Source: Rattus norvegicus (Eukaryota; Chordata; Mammalia; Rodentia; Muridae). From it: 64,000 bases of DNA. The translations under genes and the position numbers were made by a program. Positions 36,351 through 47,390 of this stretch are shown one piece after another. The stretch covers positions 623,372 through 687,371 of the forward strand of contig NW_026947372.1 of assembly GCF_036323735.1 (NCBI RefSeq), given 5' to 3'. The notes under the pieces are model-generated. The model searched no databases. It was given only the letters and a program-made list of their open reading frames with translations, and was not told the DNA's origin. Position 1 is the first letter of the stretch; each line of letters opens with the position of its first letter.

Positions 36351-37306
36351 CACAACATTTTAAAAATCCTGGGGTATGCCCCACTCTTTAGAACAGCCTC
36401 ATTGCTCTTTGGTGAGTCATAGCCCCAAGGACCAACTGTACTGAGAACTTCATGCAGCATTTCGCTCGGTTGTTCCCCTCATATCTCTCTAATTCTAAGA
36501 AGTACATAAAAATCCTCCTGGAGCTTACCACCACTCAGGGAGCAACATCATTGGCATTTGCAATAATAGTGGTCGAGGTCTTTTAGGAATTTCCTCTGTG
36601 GAAGACCAATGCTTCCACCATCACCAAAGGAAATGTAGAATAATTAGTGACGACCAGCACCCTTAAAAAGCATTTGGAAAAATAAAATTGTTTGTTAGGC
36701 TGGCTAACATGTTTTAACTACTGCCTCTGATGTAAAAAAAATTAGGGAACAATTTGAAGTTCGAAAAGACAGGGACTTTTTAAGGCCAGGGATCAAGAAC
36801 AATGGTGGCACAGGCTAATGTTGTGACTGTCACACATGCTGGACTGTTGAGGACTGATTTCTGTCCCAGTTGTACCCTCAGCTCTCTGATAGGATTTAAT
36901 AAGGATTGACAATCACAGGTGTGCATTCTGATCATTTAAAGTAGATATGACATTTTTATACACATATTTAGATTTGTGCTTTTTAAAAGATTCTTATTAG
37001 AGTACTTTTAAAGATAAATGATACAATATCAACCATTTCTCTGTAAATTCAAAATGCTGCCTACAGTGAAGGGAAACCGAATGAGAAAACTACTTTGCTT
37101 ACTCTTTGTTACTCTATAACAAATTGCTTACTTATGAGCCTTGTTGGCCTTGGGAGTAATTTGTTTATTTTACGTGTACTATGTAATATTTCTTCTCATA
37201 CACTATCACTCTTTTCAGCATCAAGCATGAGAAGAAACTAGAACATTATCACATTTGCAGTTTTACTTGGCTTGAAAGATTTCACTAGGATATCAAAGCT
37301 ATTTGC

Positions 37307-37944
37307 TGTGGTTTGCCCTGAAGTTATCTGTATTTTGATGCTAATTCCACTGCCCCAAGGACAGCTGCCTACTCATGTACTCAGAACTCAGGTGACTTCA
37401 CCAAAACCACCTCCCCATTGAATTTGTAAAGTACAGGTGTGGGGCAGGTACATGATAGAAGGATGCTTTGGGAGTAATTTGTTTTCTTTACTTGTACTAT
37501 GTAAAGAACTTTTCTTTACCATGTAAAGAAGGAGGTCATTGGAGGAGAAGGAAGAATGGGTGAGAGAGATGTTTGAAGAAAGAGGAGGAGACTGGAGGAA
37601 AAAGGGGAGATAGGAAGAGTAGAGGGTGAGAAGTCATGGCAGGTGAGGTAACAATTATGGTCTGTGTATTTACAGGTTATTATTAATGTTCCTAAGGGAT
37701 GGATGGTAAAGGGCTTTGTATATTTAAGTGCGCAATTATATCTTAGCAATTGGGTCAAAATTTTTGTGATGTGTGTCTTCTATGTGAGGGATTGAGTATA
37801 GGAAAGTGTGTGGCGGCAAGGGACACTGGGCTGACAGGGAGTAGGGATGTGTTTTCACCAAGATATCTACCTATTATATTAGGACACTACGGTGCTAGTG
37901 ATAGCATGGTAAAAGACAAGTTTTCTTTTTTTTTTACAACAACA
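37307..37944 (+). repeat. 5' LTR with an insertion
   Basis: Starts TGTGG and ends near CAACA. Relative to the 3' LTR it has an extra 64 bp at 37467-37530 that resembles flanking host sequence at about 37150-37196. Confidence 0.7.
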
Positions 37945-40331
37945 GATGGCAAAACAAGGTGATGGGCAAGAATCCACTAGTAATCAAAAAGTTGAGAGAA
38001 CCTTTTTATTTTCTAAGTAAGAGGACACCTGTGCCATATTAATTCTTGATAACTTAAGAGCAGAATATAAAACAAAAATGGGGAAGAAGCAAGGGCTGAC
38101 AGGCTGTTGGTCCCCTGCTGTGTGATAAGTAATGGCAGTTCAGAGAGTTAAGAGATTAAAGCTGCTTTTTAATGAGAGTTGTTTAGTAAGTCTTTCAGGA
38201 TACACATTTTCTTTTTAACATAGGCTCCACAGGGGAATTTTGTGTGGAAATCCTAGTTACACAAGATACTTCTTCTATTAAGGTATTATTAACAAGTGAT
38301 TAAGTTTTATTTAAGAAAGAAGAGAGTAGAGAGATTACCTGAATCAGGTGGGGATTTTCATCTACTGCTCAGAACTTAGGGAAAAATTAGGCACTACCAA
38401 GTAGAGAGTTTTGATGAAATGTCTGTAACAACAGGGAAAGTGAATGCAGACATATATTGTAGAAGTTATTAACGATAAAGAAAAATCTGTGGCTTCAGGT
38501 AGAGAGCTTAACAGACTGAGATATTTTGGGCAAAAGTCCTGGTTTGAAGTTTTCTTATTGATATTAGAATTGATAGAAGGTATTCGATTAGTTTTATGAA
38601 TTATCCCACTATATGGCTCGTTGATGACGCTTAGCGATGATTTGTGGTTACTTTTGATATTTACGACAATAGCAAGTTCAAATTCTCTTAACATGGGCTC
38701 CATGGGAACTTTGGGTTTATTTCCTGATATCACCAAGTACTGAGTTATATCAGGCTCATTTTATACATAAATTCCTTTTTTAAAAATTGTTTAATCTTCA
38801 GGATGGGTGTGACTTTGAGTTTTATGCTTATATTATTACTCTGGGAGAGAGTGCAAGATACAAGCTTCTCTGGTTTCAGATTAAGAAACAGAGTATTTTG
38901 GAAGAAAGATTTTGTCCTTGTCTTTTTAAAAATTGTGATTAGGATTCTGGAAACCTCACAGAGTCATACTGATCAGGTTTGATATCAGTAGACGGCTATC
39001 AAATATATATTCAGGAGAATCAAACAAAAGATATATCGATTCTTAACCTTTTTCCTGAGAGTTGTATTTTGTAGAGTGTACCTACTTGGAATCCTGGTTT
39101 CAGTGAATTCCAGCTGGGTCCAGTCAGGACATATCGGCTATCGCATTTGTTTCATTTTTTCCTACCCCCTACACCTAAGGATATCTCAACGCCCATGTAC
39201 AACTTGAAGAAGTTATGGTGGATCCGTTGTCTCAATTACCTGGAATTTGTGGGGTGGGGCTGGAAGTGGTTATTCTAAAGATGTTTTTATAAAGAATTGA
39301 AAATTGGTTGAAATTTAGCAGGGAGGAATAAGCTAGATTTAGTTATACAGTCATAATCGTATTTGGTAACTAAGCTTAATTTTATCTTTGTTTGGGTATA
39401 GAAATAATTGGAAAAAAATTTAAAATTACAAGAGCCAGTTCTATTATTTTTGTCATTACACACTTCTGAGTTGATTAAACCTGTGAGTCAAGATTGAAAT
39501 ATTAAAGTCATGCATCTGACTTTGTAAGAGTACTATCAAGAAAAAATTAAGATATAAAGACAACAGTCCAGATTGTCTTAGATAGATAGATGCTTTTCAA
39601 AAATGTAAGAAATCCACAAAATTTGAGATTTAAAGTTATTACTTATCTTTTGTTGAGTCATATCTTCTCCTAACTGTTCCCCTTTGGCAAATTTAATGAA
39701 GAAATTGAACATCTCTACCTCCAAATGAGGCAATACTTTGTGGCTAGGCAGTCACTGGAAAAAAATGCCTGTTTCATATGCAGATTAATACTATCCAGAA
39801 AAGGACAAATTATGCAGAGGATTTGAGGGATAAACCCTGCCAATACAGGGTAATCAGCCCTTCCAAGTCCGCCTTTCAATAGGCTGTCAGTTGATCTTGT
39901 GTCAGAAGGCTGAAGACTTAAGCTCACATGTTGCTAACAGGGGATTGTGCTATTGGAGATTTGTCTCTACAACCTCTCAGTTCTAGAAGCCCTCTAAGAC
40001 ATCCTATGTGTATAGATATTTGGTCACTCTCAGATTTCTGACGGGGTAGGAGACTGATTATAGCCTCATTGCTTATCAGGCTGTATAACTCTGAATATAC
40101 ATATTTTACTGGATAGTTATCAGATAGTATACAAGCTAGCCAAGACATAATATAGATTTTAAGCCTTTCTGAAGCTGGAATGAAGAACTAAATGCTCTTT
40201 CTAACTGATATGGTGACATACTGGGTTTTGAGTATATCAAATGCTTTATAAATTGTAGAATAGTAATAATCTTACTCAATTGATATATATAAATGAAAAG
40301 TCTGTTTAACTGGACAAAAAGGGGGAAACGT
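37945..40331 (+). other. Internal region of the LTR element
   Basis: About 2.4 kb with no open frame longer than about 124 residues and none resembling a retroviral protein. It ends in the polypurine tract. A plausible primer-binding site could not be identified after the first LTR. Confidence 0.5.
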
Positions 40332-40904
40332 TGTTTACACTAAAGTTATCTGTATTTTGATGCTAATCCACTGCTCCAAGGACAGCTGCCTTGTCCTGTA
40401 CTCAGAACTCAGGTGAATTCTACAGAACAGCTTTCACATTAAATTTGTGAAGTACAGGTGAGGGGCAGGTACAGGATAGAAGCAGGCCTATCATTGGAAG
40501 AGAAGGAAGTATGGGCAGGAATGAAGTTTGAAGGAAGTAGAAGAGACTAGAGGAAAAAGGAGAGACAGGAAGAGGAGAAGGTGAGAAGCCATGGCAGGTG
40601 AATTTAAGATACTGCTCTGTGTATTTACTGGTTGTTATTATTGTCCCTAAGGTATGGATCGTACCAGGCTTTGTATGCTTATGTGGGCTACTATATCTTA
40701 TCAATTGGGTCAAAGATTATTGTGTTGTGCGTTCTTTCATGTGAGGTTTTGAGTGTAAAAACATGTGTGGCAATAAGTGACACTGGGAAGCTGAGGAGTG
40801 GTGATGTATTCAACCAAGATATCTAGCAGAGACTTGGGAAACTACAGTGCCAGAGATAGCGGGATATAAGACAACTTTTTTATTTTTATATTTTTGCAAC
40901 AACA
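40332..40904 (+). repeat. 3' LTR
   Basis: Starts TGTTTAC after the polypurine tract and ends GCAACAACA. The next bases, 'cattcacttctgtatttgac', belong to the L1 part of the array unit. Confidence 0.75.
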
Positions 40905-41026
40905 CATTCACTTCTGTATTTGACATGCTCTTTTTGTGTCACTTAGGGAAGATCTATATCTGGTTCCTGACAGAATGTGCTTCTTAGGTTCATCAATCTT
41001 ATCTAGTTATCTATTTTTGGTGGCTG

Positions 41027-41028
<2 letters not shown>

Positions 41029-41081
<53 letters not shown>
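41029..41081. repeat. TA microsatellite, array 2
   Basis: About 26 TA repeats at the unit position that carries a microsatellite in every copy. Confidence 0.98.
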
Positions 41082-41087
<6 letters not shown>

Positions 41088-43245
41088 TTCCTACAACTAT
41101 GAGATTACGTGCAATTTTAACATGGATTCTGAGCAGGTATGTCAAGAAGGTAGAATCCACAAACGGCAATGCCAAATAGACTCGCTCCTATTCTTATGAC
41201 CCTAATGAAGTTGAGGTTTCATTGGACCTCTAGTTCTTCCCTCCCTGTCAATCCTCCTGTATCTTATCTTTGGCGTGAAGAAAGAATCATTTTAAAACAT
41301 CCAAAACCCTGAAATCTCACCCTTGGAACACGACAAGGTTGATATTACAGAGATCATATCTAATGGGACTACATAGTCCACGCTGTCCTTTGATTTACTC
41401 AGGCAGTTATTTCTTTGCATAAAATAAAAATTTGGGAGTTTATCATTTTAAGTAGGTACACAATATTTACACTGTTAAATTCACTTCATAGCTTAGCCAC
41501 GTTTGTTGCCAAAATCATTGCCAAAAAACTGGAATTTGAAAACAGAATACTTGAGTACACATTCAGGAATATCTATAAAGACCCCTTTCAAGGAATGAAC
41601 AATTAGAAAATGAAATACAATATTCACTCAATTAAACATCTGTAAAGAAAAAATGGCCTGTGGGAAACAGGGAAAAAATAGGAAATTGATCTGTTTGTCA
41701 GAGGAATGGAACTGGGAATAGAATTATTATCCAAAAGAATCTCCTACATCCCATGTTCCTAGATCTTTTCTACTCAATACAAGCCCCTAACTGAGTTTCT
41801 CCATGTAGAGCCTGTAACCACTGATGAAGCAAAGTGAAGTTTCCAGCTGTAGAGAGATGTAGTACATAAATGTTACCAATGTGTCACAGTAGACATTCCT
41901 GGAAAATGCAAACTCGAATCTGGTCAATGTAAGGAAAGCTATTTAGGAGGTAGGCCATGGCAGTTCTCACTGACATCATCATTTGACCCTCCCTGAAAAA
42001 TTTCTTGTACCCTGGAGAGCCCTAATTTTGTGATGTCACAAAAAACTGCATCACATATATTCCTGCAGTATCTCTAGGGATTACTAAGTGGCCTCTATTT
42101 CAGTGCAAACAGCCATTTGGGAAAGAGAACAAAGAGGATGTATATAACAAAAATGAGTAGAAGAAAGTTGGCTTTCTGTTTTAGTTTGAAAAAAATGAAA
42201 AAAATATGTGGTACATGGGAAAGTGCAGTGAGTGCCGTGTAGGGTTTGTGAGGGTTCACTGAACACATGAGCCTTCCACATATGGGATTCAGGAAGTGGG
42301 AGCCTCTTAGTAGCAACTGGATTTCCTTGCTTGTTATGGTTCCTGAAAGTCAGAGGTTTTTTTTTTTTATCATTAATTTCATTATTCCAAAAGTCAGGTG
42401 TTGGGATGGGCACAGCTTTTTTTTTTTTTTTTTTTTTTGAGAGCACATGGCTTCTATTTTTTCTTCCAGAAGGAAAACGTCCTGAGGAGGAAGGGAAAGA
42501 CAAGTATTGTATCCTCAGCTCAGAGTAAACTCCTTCGTGTACATGATTTCTACACTGTAGTTTGTGTCTGACACTGATATCTGGGAGGGAGAAATGCTTC
42601 TAGTTCAGACTTAATCATATCAGTCTTTCGACTAGTGTTATGCTGACTACCATTCCCTAACAGTGTCCCTCTAGATTTCTGAATCAATATGTCTGATTAC
42701 CTTGCAGTTTTATTTACTTTTATCTCTTTCATAATTTTTTTTAATTTAAGCTAATTTTAATATTTTTTGGATATTTCTATATCTACATTTAAATGTTATT
42801 TCCTTTCCCAGTTTCCTCTCCATAAGAGACCTAAATGTTTCCATTCCATGACATTTAAACCACCCTTACTCTCCCTTGACATATCCTTGAACTGGGAGTC
42901 AAACCTAGGGAGGACCTTCCTTTGGTGCCCACCAATGCCATCCTCTGCTACATATGCAGTTGGAGCAATAGGTCTGTCCATGTACAGTCTTTGATTATCT
43001 GTATAGTACCAGAAAGTTCTTGTTCATTGTTCTGATGGGGTTGATAGCCTCTTCAGCTCTTGTAATCCTTTCTGAAAATTTATCAACAAGAGGTCCCTTT
43101 ACAATTCTCTGGTTTGCCACTAGCATTCACTTCGGTAACTGACATGCTCTAGTTGTGTCTCTCAGGGAAGATCTATAACCTGTTACTGGCAGCATGCACT
43201 TCTTAGCTTTATTAATCTGAATTGTATCTAGTTTTGGTGTCTGAT

Positions 43246-43274
43246 CTATTTATCTATCTATCCATCTATCTATC

Positions 43275-43320
<46 letters not shown>

Positions 43321-43436
43321 TTACGCATATATTTATCAATCTATCTCTGCCTCTGTCTCTAGCTCTATCTCCTCTCTATCTCTATATATCTATATCTATT
43401 TATCTATATCTATTTTTATATATATGTACATATATT
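43246..43436. repeat. TATC compound microsatellite, array 2
   Basis: A (TATC)n run (to about 43322) followed by CTCT and TATA variants, at the same unit position as the TA tracts in the other copies. Confidence 0.97.
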
Positions 43437-45633
43437 TGATGGCTTATACATCTATGAAGTTAGTTGAAATTTTAACATGGATACTGAGGTCCTAGGTCAA
43501 GAATGGAGAATCCACAAATGCCAATACCAAATATACTCCCTCCTGTTCTTATGCGCCTATCGAAGTTGAGCTTTTACTGGGCCTCAAGCCATTCCTCTCC
43601 CTTCCCATCATCCTGTATCTTTTGTATGGCCTGAAAAAAGAATCATGGTAAAATATCCAAAAGCCTGAAGTCTCACCCTTGGAACACAGGAAGGTAGATA
43701 TTCCAAAAATGATACCTAATGGGACTACAGAACCGCATGCTATAGTCCATGCTGTCCTTTGATTTACTGATGTCAGGTAATTTTTGCATAAAATAAAAAT
43801 TTGGGAGTTTATCACTTGAAGTAGGAACACAATATTTACACTATTACATTCACTCTTTAGCTTGAGCAGCTTTGTTGCGAAAATCATTGCAAAAAACTAG
43901 AATTGCAAAACAGAATTTTTGAGTACATATTCAGGAATATCTATAATGTGCCCTATCAAGGAATGAACAATTAGTAAATGAAATACAAAATCCACTCAAT
44001 TAAATATCTGTAGGGAAACAATGGCCTTTGGGAAACAGATAGAACTTAGGAAATTGAACTGTTTGTCACAGGAATGGAACTGGGAATAAAATTATAATCC
44101 AGAAGATTGTCCTACATCCCATGTTCCTAGATCTTTTCTACACATGCGAAACCCGTAATAACTTTCTCCATTCAGAGCATGTAACCACTAATAAAGCAAA
44201 GAGAACTGTCTAGCTTTAGAGTGATGTTCTACATAAATGTGTCCACTGTGTCAAAGGAGACACACCTGGAAAGGTCACCTTAGAATCTGGTCAATATAAA
44301 GAAAGCTCTTTAGCAGGTAGGCCATGGCAGTTCTCAGTGACATCATCATTAGGCTGGCCCTGAAAAATCTCTTGTATACTGGAGATCCCTAGCTTCTCCT
44401 GTGATGTCACAGTGTTTTCCAGACTGCAACTGCCTCTCAGACATTCATTCAGTACCTCTAGGGTTTATTAATTGGCCTTTATTTCAGTGTAAACAGCTAT
44501 TTGTGAGGAAGATCAAAGAAGATGTAGATATCAGAGATGGGGAGAAGGAAGTTGGCCTAGGAAGTTTTAGTTTAAAAAACGAAGAAATATGTGGTACATG
44601 GGAAAGCACAAGGAGTGCTGTGTAGGGGTTGTGAGGGTTCACTGAACACATAGCCTTGATCTGAGCCTTCCCCATATGGGATTCAGGAAGTGGGAGCCTC
44701 TCGGTAGCATCTGGATTTCATTGCTTGTTATGGTTCCTGGAAGTCAGAGGTTGTTTATCATTAATTTCTTTATTCCAAAAGTCAGGTATTCGGAAGTTTA
44801 CAGTTGTTTTTCTGAGAGCTAATGGCTTTCATTCTTTTTCCCCAGGAAAAATAGTCCTGAGGAAGGAGGGACAACAAGTATTGTATCGTCATGTCATCTC
44901 AAGGTAAACTCCTCCTTGATTTGGATTCCTATAGTGCACTTTGTTTCTGACACAGATATCTGTGACAGAGATGTGCATCTAGTTCAGACATCATCATCTC
45001 AGTCTTTCCACTAGTATTTCTCTGATTACCATTCCCTGATACATACCCTTTAGATTTCTGTGTCAATATGTGTGATTCATTGACAGTTTTCTTTTCTTTT
45101 AACTCTATCATTTCTTTAGGAATTTTTATTGCGTTTCTAATTGGATACTTCTATATTTACATTTCAAATGTAATTTCCTTTCTCAGTTTCCTGTCCATAA
45201 GAGCCCTAACCTGCCCCCCCTCCCCTTTTTCAATAACCCCCCTTACTGCCTCTTGACAGTCCATTGAACTGGGAATCAAATCTAGGGAGGACCAAGGGCC
45301 TCTTTTTTCATTGGTGTCACGAAGGCCATCTTCTGCTACATTTGCAGTTGGAGACATTGGTCTGCCCATGAGCAGTCTTTGAATATTGATTTAGTACCAG
45401 AAAGGTTTCGTGTATTGGCATTGTCCTTGTGGGGATTAAAGCCCCATTCAGATCTTGTAATCCATTCTCAACATTTACCAACAAGAAGTCCATTTTCAGT
45501 TCATGGGTTTGCCACTATCATTTACCTCTGTATTTCACATACTCTAGCAGTGTCTCTCAGGAAATGTCTATATATGATTCCTGGCCGATTGCAGTTCTTA
45601 GGTTCATCAATTTTATATCATTTTGGTGCCAGA

Positions 45634-45643
45634 TGTGTGTGTT

Positions 45644-45696
<53 letters not shown>
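45634..45696. repeat. TG/TA compound microsatellite, array 2
   Basis: A (TG)n start switches to (AT)n and ends ACACAC, at the same unit position as the other array microsatellites. Confidence 0.97.
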
Positions 45697-47390
45697 TTTT
45701 GGTGGCTCCTACAGCTAGGTGGTTCGTTGGAATATTAACATAGAATCTGCCAAACTAGGTCAATAATGTAGAATTCAGAAATGACAATGTCAAATAGACT
45801 CCCTCCTGTAATATGAACATATTGAGTTTGAGGTTTGACTGATAAACATGTCATTCTTCTCCCTGCCTATCCTCCTGTATCTAAGGTTGCTACTTAATGA
45901 CGAATAATGATAAAACATCCAAAACCCTTAATTCTGGCCATGGGAACACAGGAAGATAGGTAGTGCAGGTTTGATATCAAATGGGACTAGAGAACCGAAT
46001 TCTGTAGTCCATGTTGCCCTTTGCTTTTCTGATGCCTGGTAATTTTTACATAAAAGAAGCTTTTAGGAGTTTATTAATTGAAGTGAGTACACAGTACTCA
46101 CACTGTTATGCTCACTCTATAGCTGGGCACACTTTGTTGCCAAAATCACTTTGTTGCAGATAATGGAATAGGAAAAAAGAATTTTTCAGTAAACATTCAG
46201 GAATATTTATGAAGTCCCCTGTCAAGGAAAGTACAATAAGAATGTGATATACAATATTCATTTAATTAAAGGTCTGTAGGGAAAATACTGGCCTTTGTGA
46301 TACATAGATAACCAAGAAAATTGAACTCTATATCTCAGGAATGAACCTGAGAAAAATAATATTATCTAGAAGAATCTTCTACACTAGATGTTCCAAAATC
46401 TTTTCTACCCATGCCAAGCCACTGACTACCTTTCTCCATCCCAAGTTTGTAACTGCTAATAAAGCAAGGAGAAATCTCTAGCTTTAGAGAGATGGAGTAC
46501 ATCAAGGTTTCTACTGTGTCACATGAGACATACGTGGAATGGGCACCCTTGAATCTGGTCAATGTAAGGAAAGATGTTTAACAGGTAAGCCATGGCACAT
46601 CACAATGACATAAACAGTAGGCCCTCCCTGAAACATCTATTGAAACCTGGAGAGGACTACCTTCTTCTGTGATGTCACAAGTGTTGTCGTGACTGCAACT
46701 CCCTTCAGATATCCCTTCAGTACCTCTAGTGTTTACTAATTTAACTCTAATCGAGAGTAAACAGTCATTGTGGAGTGAGAAGGAAGAGGATGATGAGATC
46801 AGAGATGGGAAGAAGGAAGGTGGTCTTCTGTCTTGTTATAAAAAAAGGATGAAATACATGGTACTTCGGAAAGCTCAGTGAGTCCTTGTAGGAGTTGAGT
46901 AGGATCACTGAAGAGATAGACTTGTTCTGAGCCTTCTGCATATGGGAATCTAGAGCTGCGAGCCTCTCAGAAACATCTGGACTTCGCAGTTCTTATGGCT
47001 CCTGGAAGTCAGAGTTTTTATATCATTCATTTCTTTATTCCAAATGCCAAGAATTTTGAAGGTAACAGATGTTTTACTGAGAGCTCATTGCATTTATTCT
47101 TTTTGTCAATTATAAAAAGGTCCTAAGTAAGAAATAAAAGGCAAGTATTGTGTCCTCTGCTCAGAGTAAACTTCTCCATGCTTTGGATACCAATAGTGCA
47201 GTTTCTCTCTTACACTAATACCTTGGAGAGAGAAGCGCTTCTAGTTGAGACTTCATGATCTCAGACTTTCCACTAGTATTTCCACTGACTAACACTTTAG
47301 ATTTCTGAGTCAATTGGTGAGATATACTTGCCGGATTCCTTTCTTTCATTTCTTCCATTTTTTCTTTATTTTTTTAGAAAAACTCTCAAA

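Larger units (their letters stand above)
27157..37258. repeat. Segmental duplication, copy B
   Basis: Colinear with 1557-10078. Differences from copy A include: no internal duplication where A has its N gap, a GAT instead of AAT microsatellite, a tiny ID insertion at 31366-31397, about 1.7 kb of extra sequence at 31870-33624, and expanded G and T tracts. At the right edge 'atcacatttg' (37249-37258) is followed by 48 bp absent from A and then an LTR element instead of the array. Confidence 0.9.
37307..40904 (+). mobile_element. LTR retroelement with two LTRs, internal region decayed
   Basis: Two related LTR-like segments, 37307-37944 and 40332-40904, flank about 2.4 kb. Both contain 'gttatctgtattttgatgct', 'aaggacagctgcct' and 'gagaagccatggcaggtga' or a close variant, and both end in a T-rich stretch then CAACAACA. 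A polypurine tract (about 40316-40328, aaaaagggggaaa) directly precedes the second LTR, as expected for a plus-strand provirus. No gag, pol or env frame is recognisable; the internal region may be a non-coding or deleted derivative. The family is not named with confidence. Confidence 0.75.
40905..47390. repeat. Array 2 of the 2.3-2.5 kb tandem unit
   Basis: Contains the last 0.7 kb of one unit (40905-41615), two full units (41616-43982 and 43983-46248; spacings 2367 and 2266 bp) and the first 1.14 kb of a further unit (46249-47390). Landmarks match array 1: 'ggtcaatgtaaggaaagc' type, 'ggccatggcagttctca', and 'accaagggcc' L1 blocks. The last copy stops exactly where the L1 tail starts in the other units. 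Confidence 0.9.

Noticed and set aside
37307..40904. Possible coding-competent provirus
   Set aside because: LTRs and a polypurine tract are present, but the internal 2.4 kb has no gag, pol or env-like frame and no clear primer-binding site.
42084..42503. A 139-residue minus-strand frame in an array unit
   Set aside because: It contains a poly-Lys run from a T tract, and the equivalent positions in the other five units have stops and frameshifts. Not a conserved gene.
43246..43322. Regular short repeats considered as a CRISPR-like array
   Set aside because: Plain TATC tetranucleotides with no spacers, in a mammalian genome.
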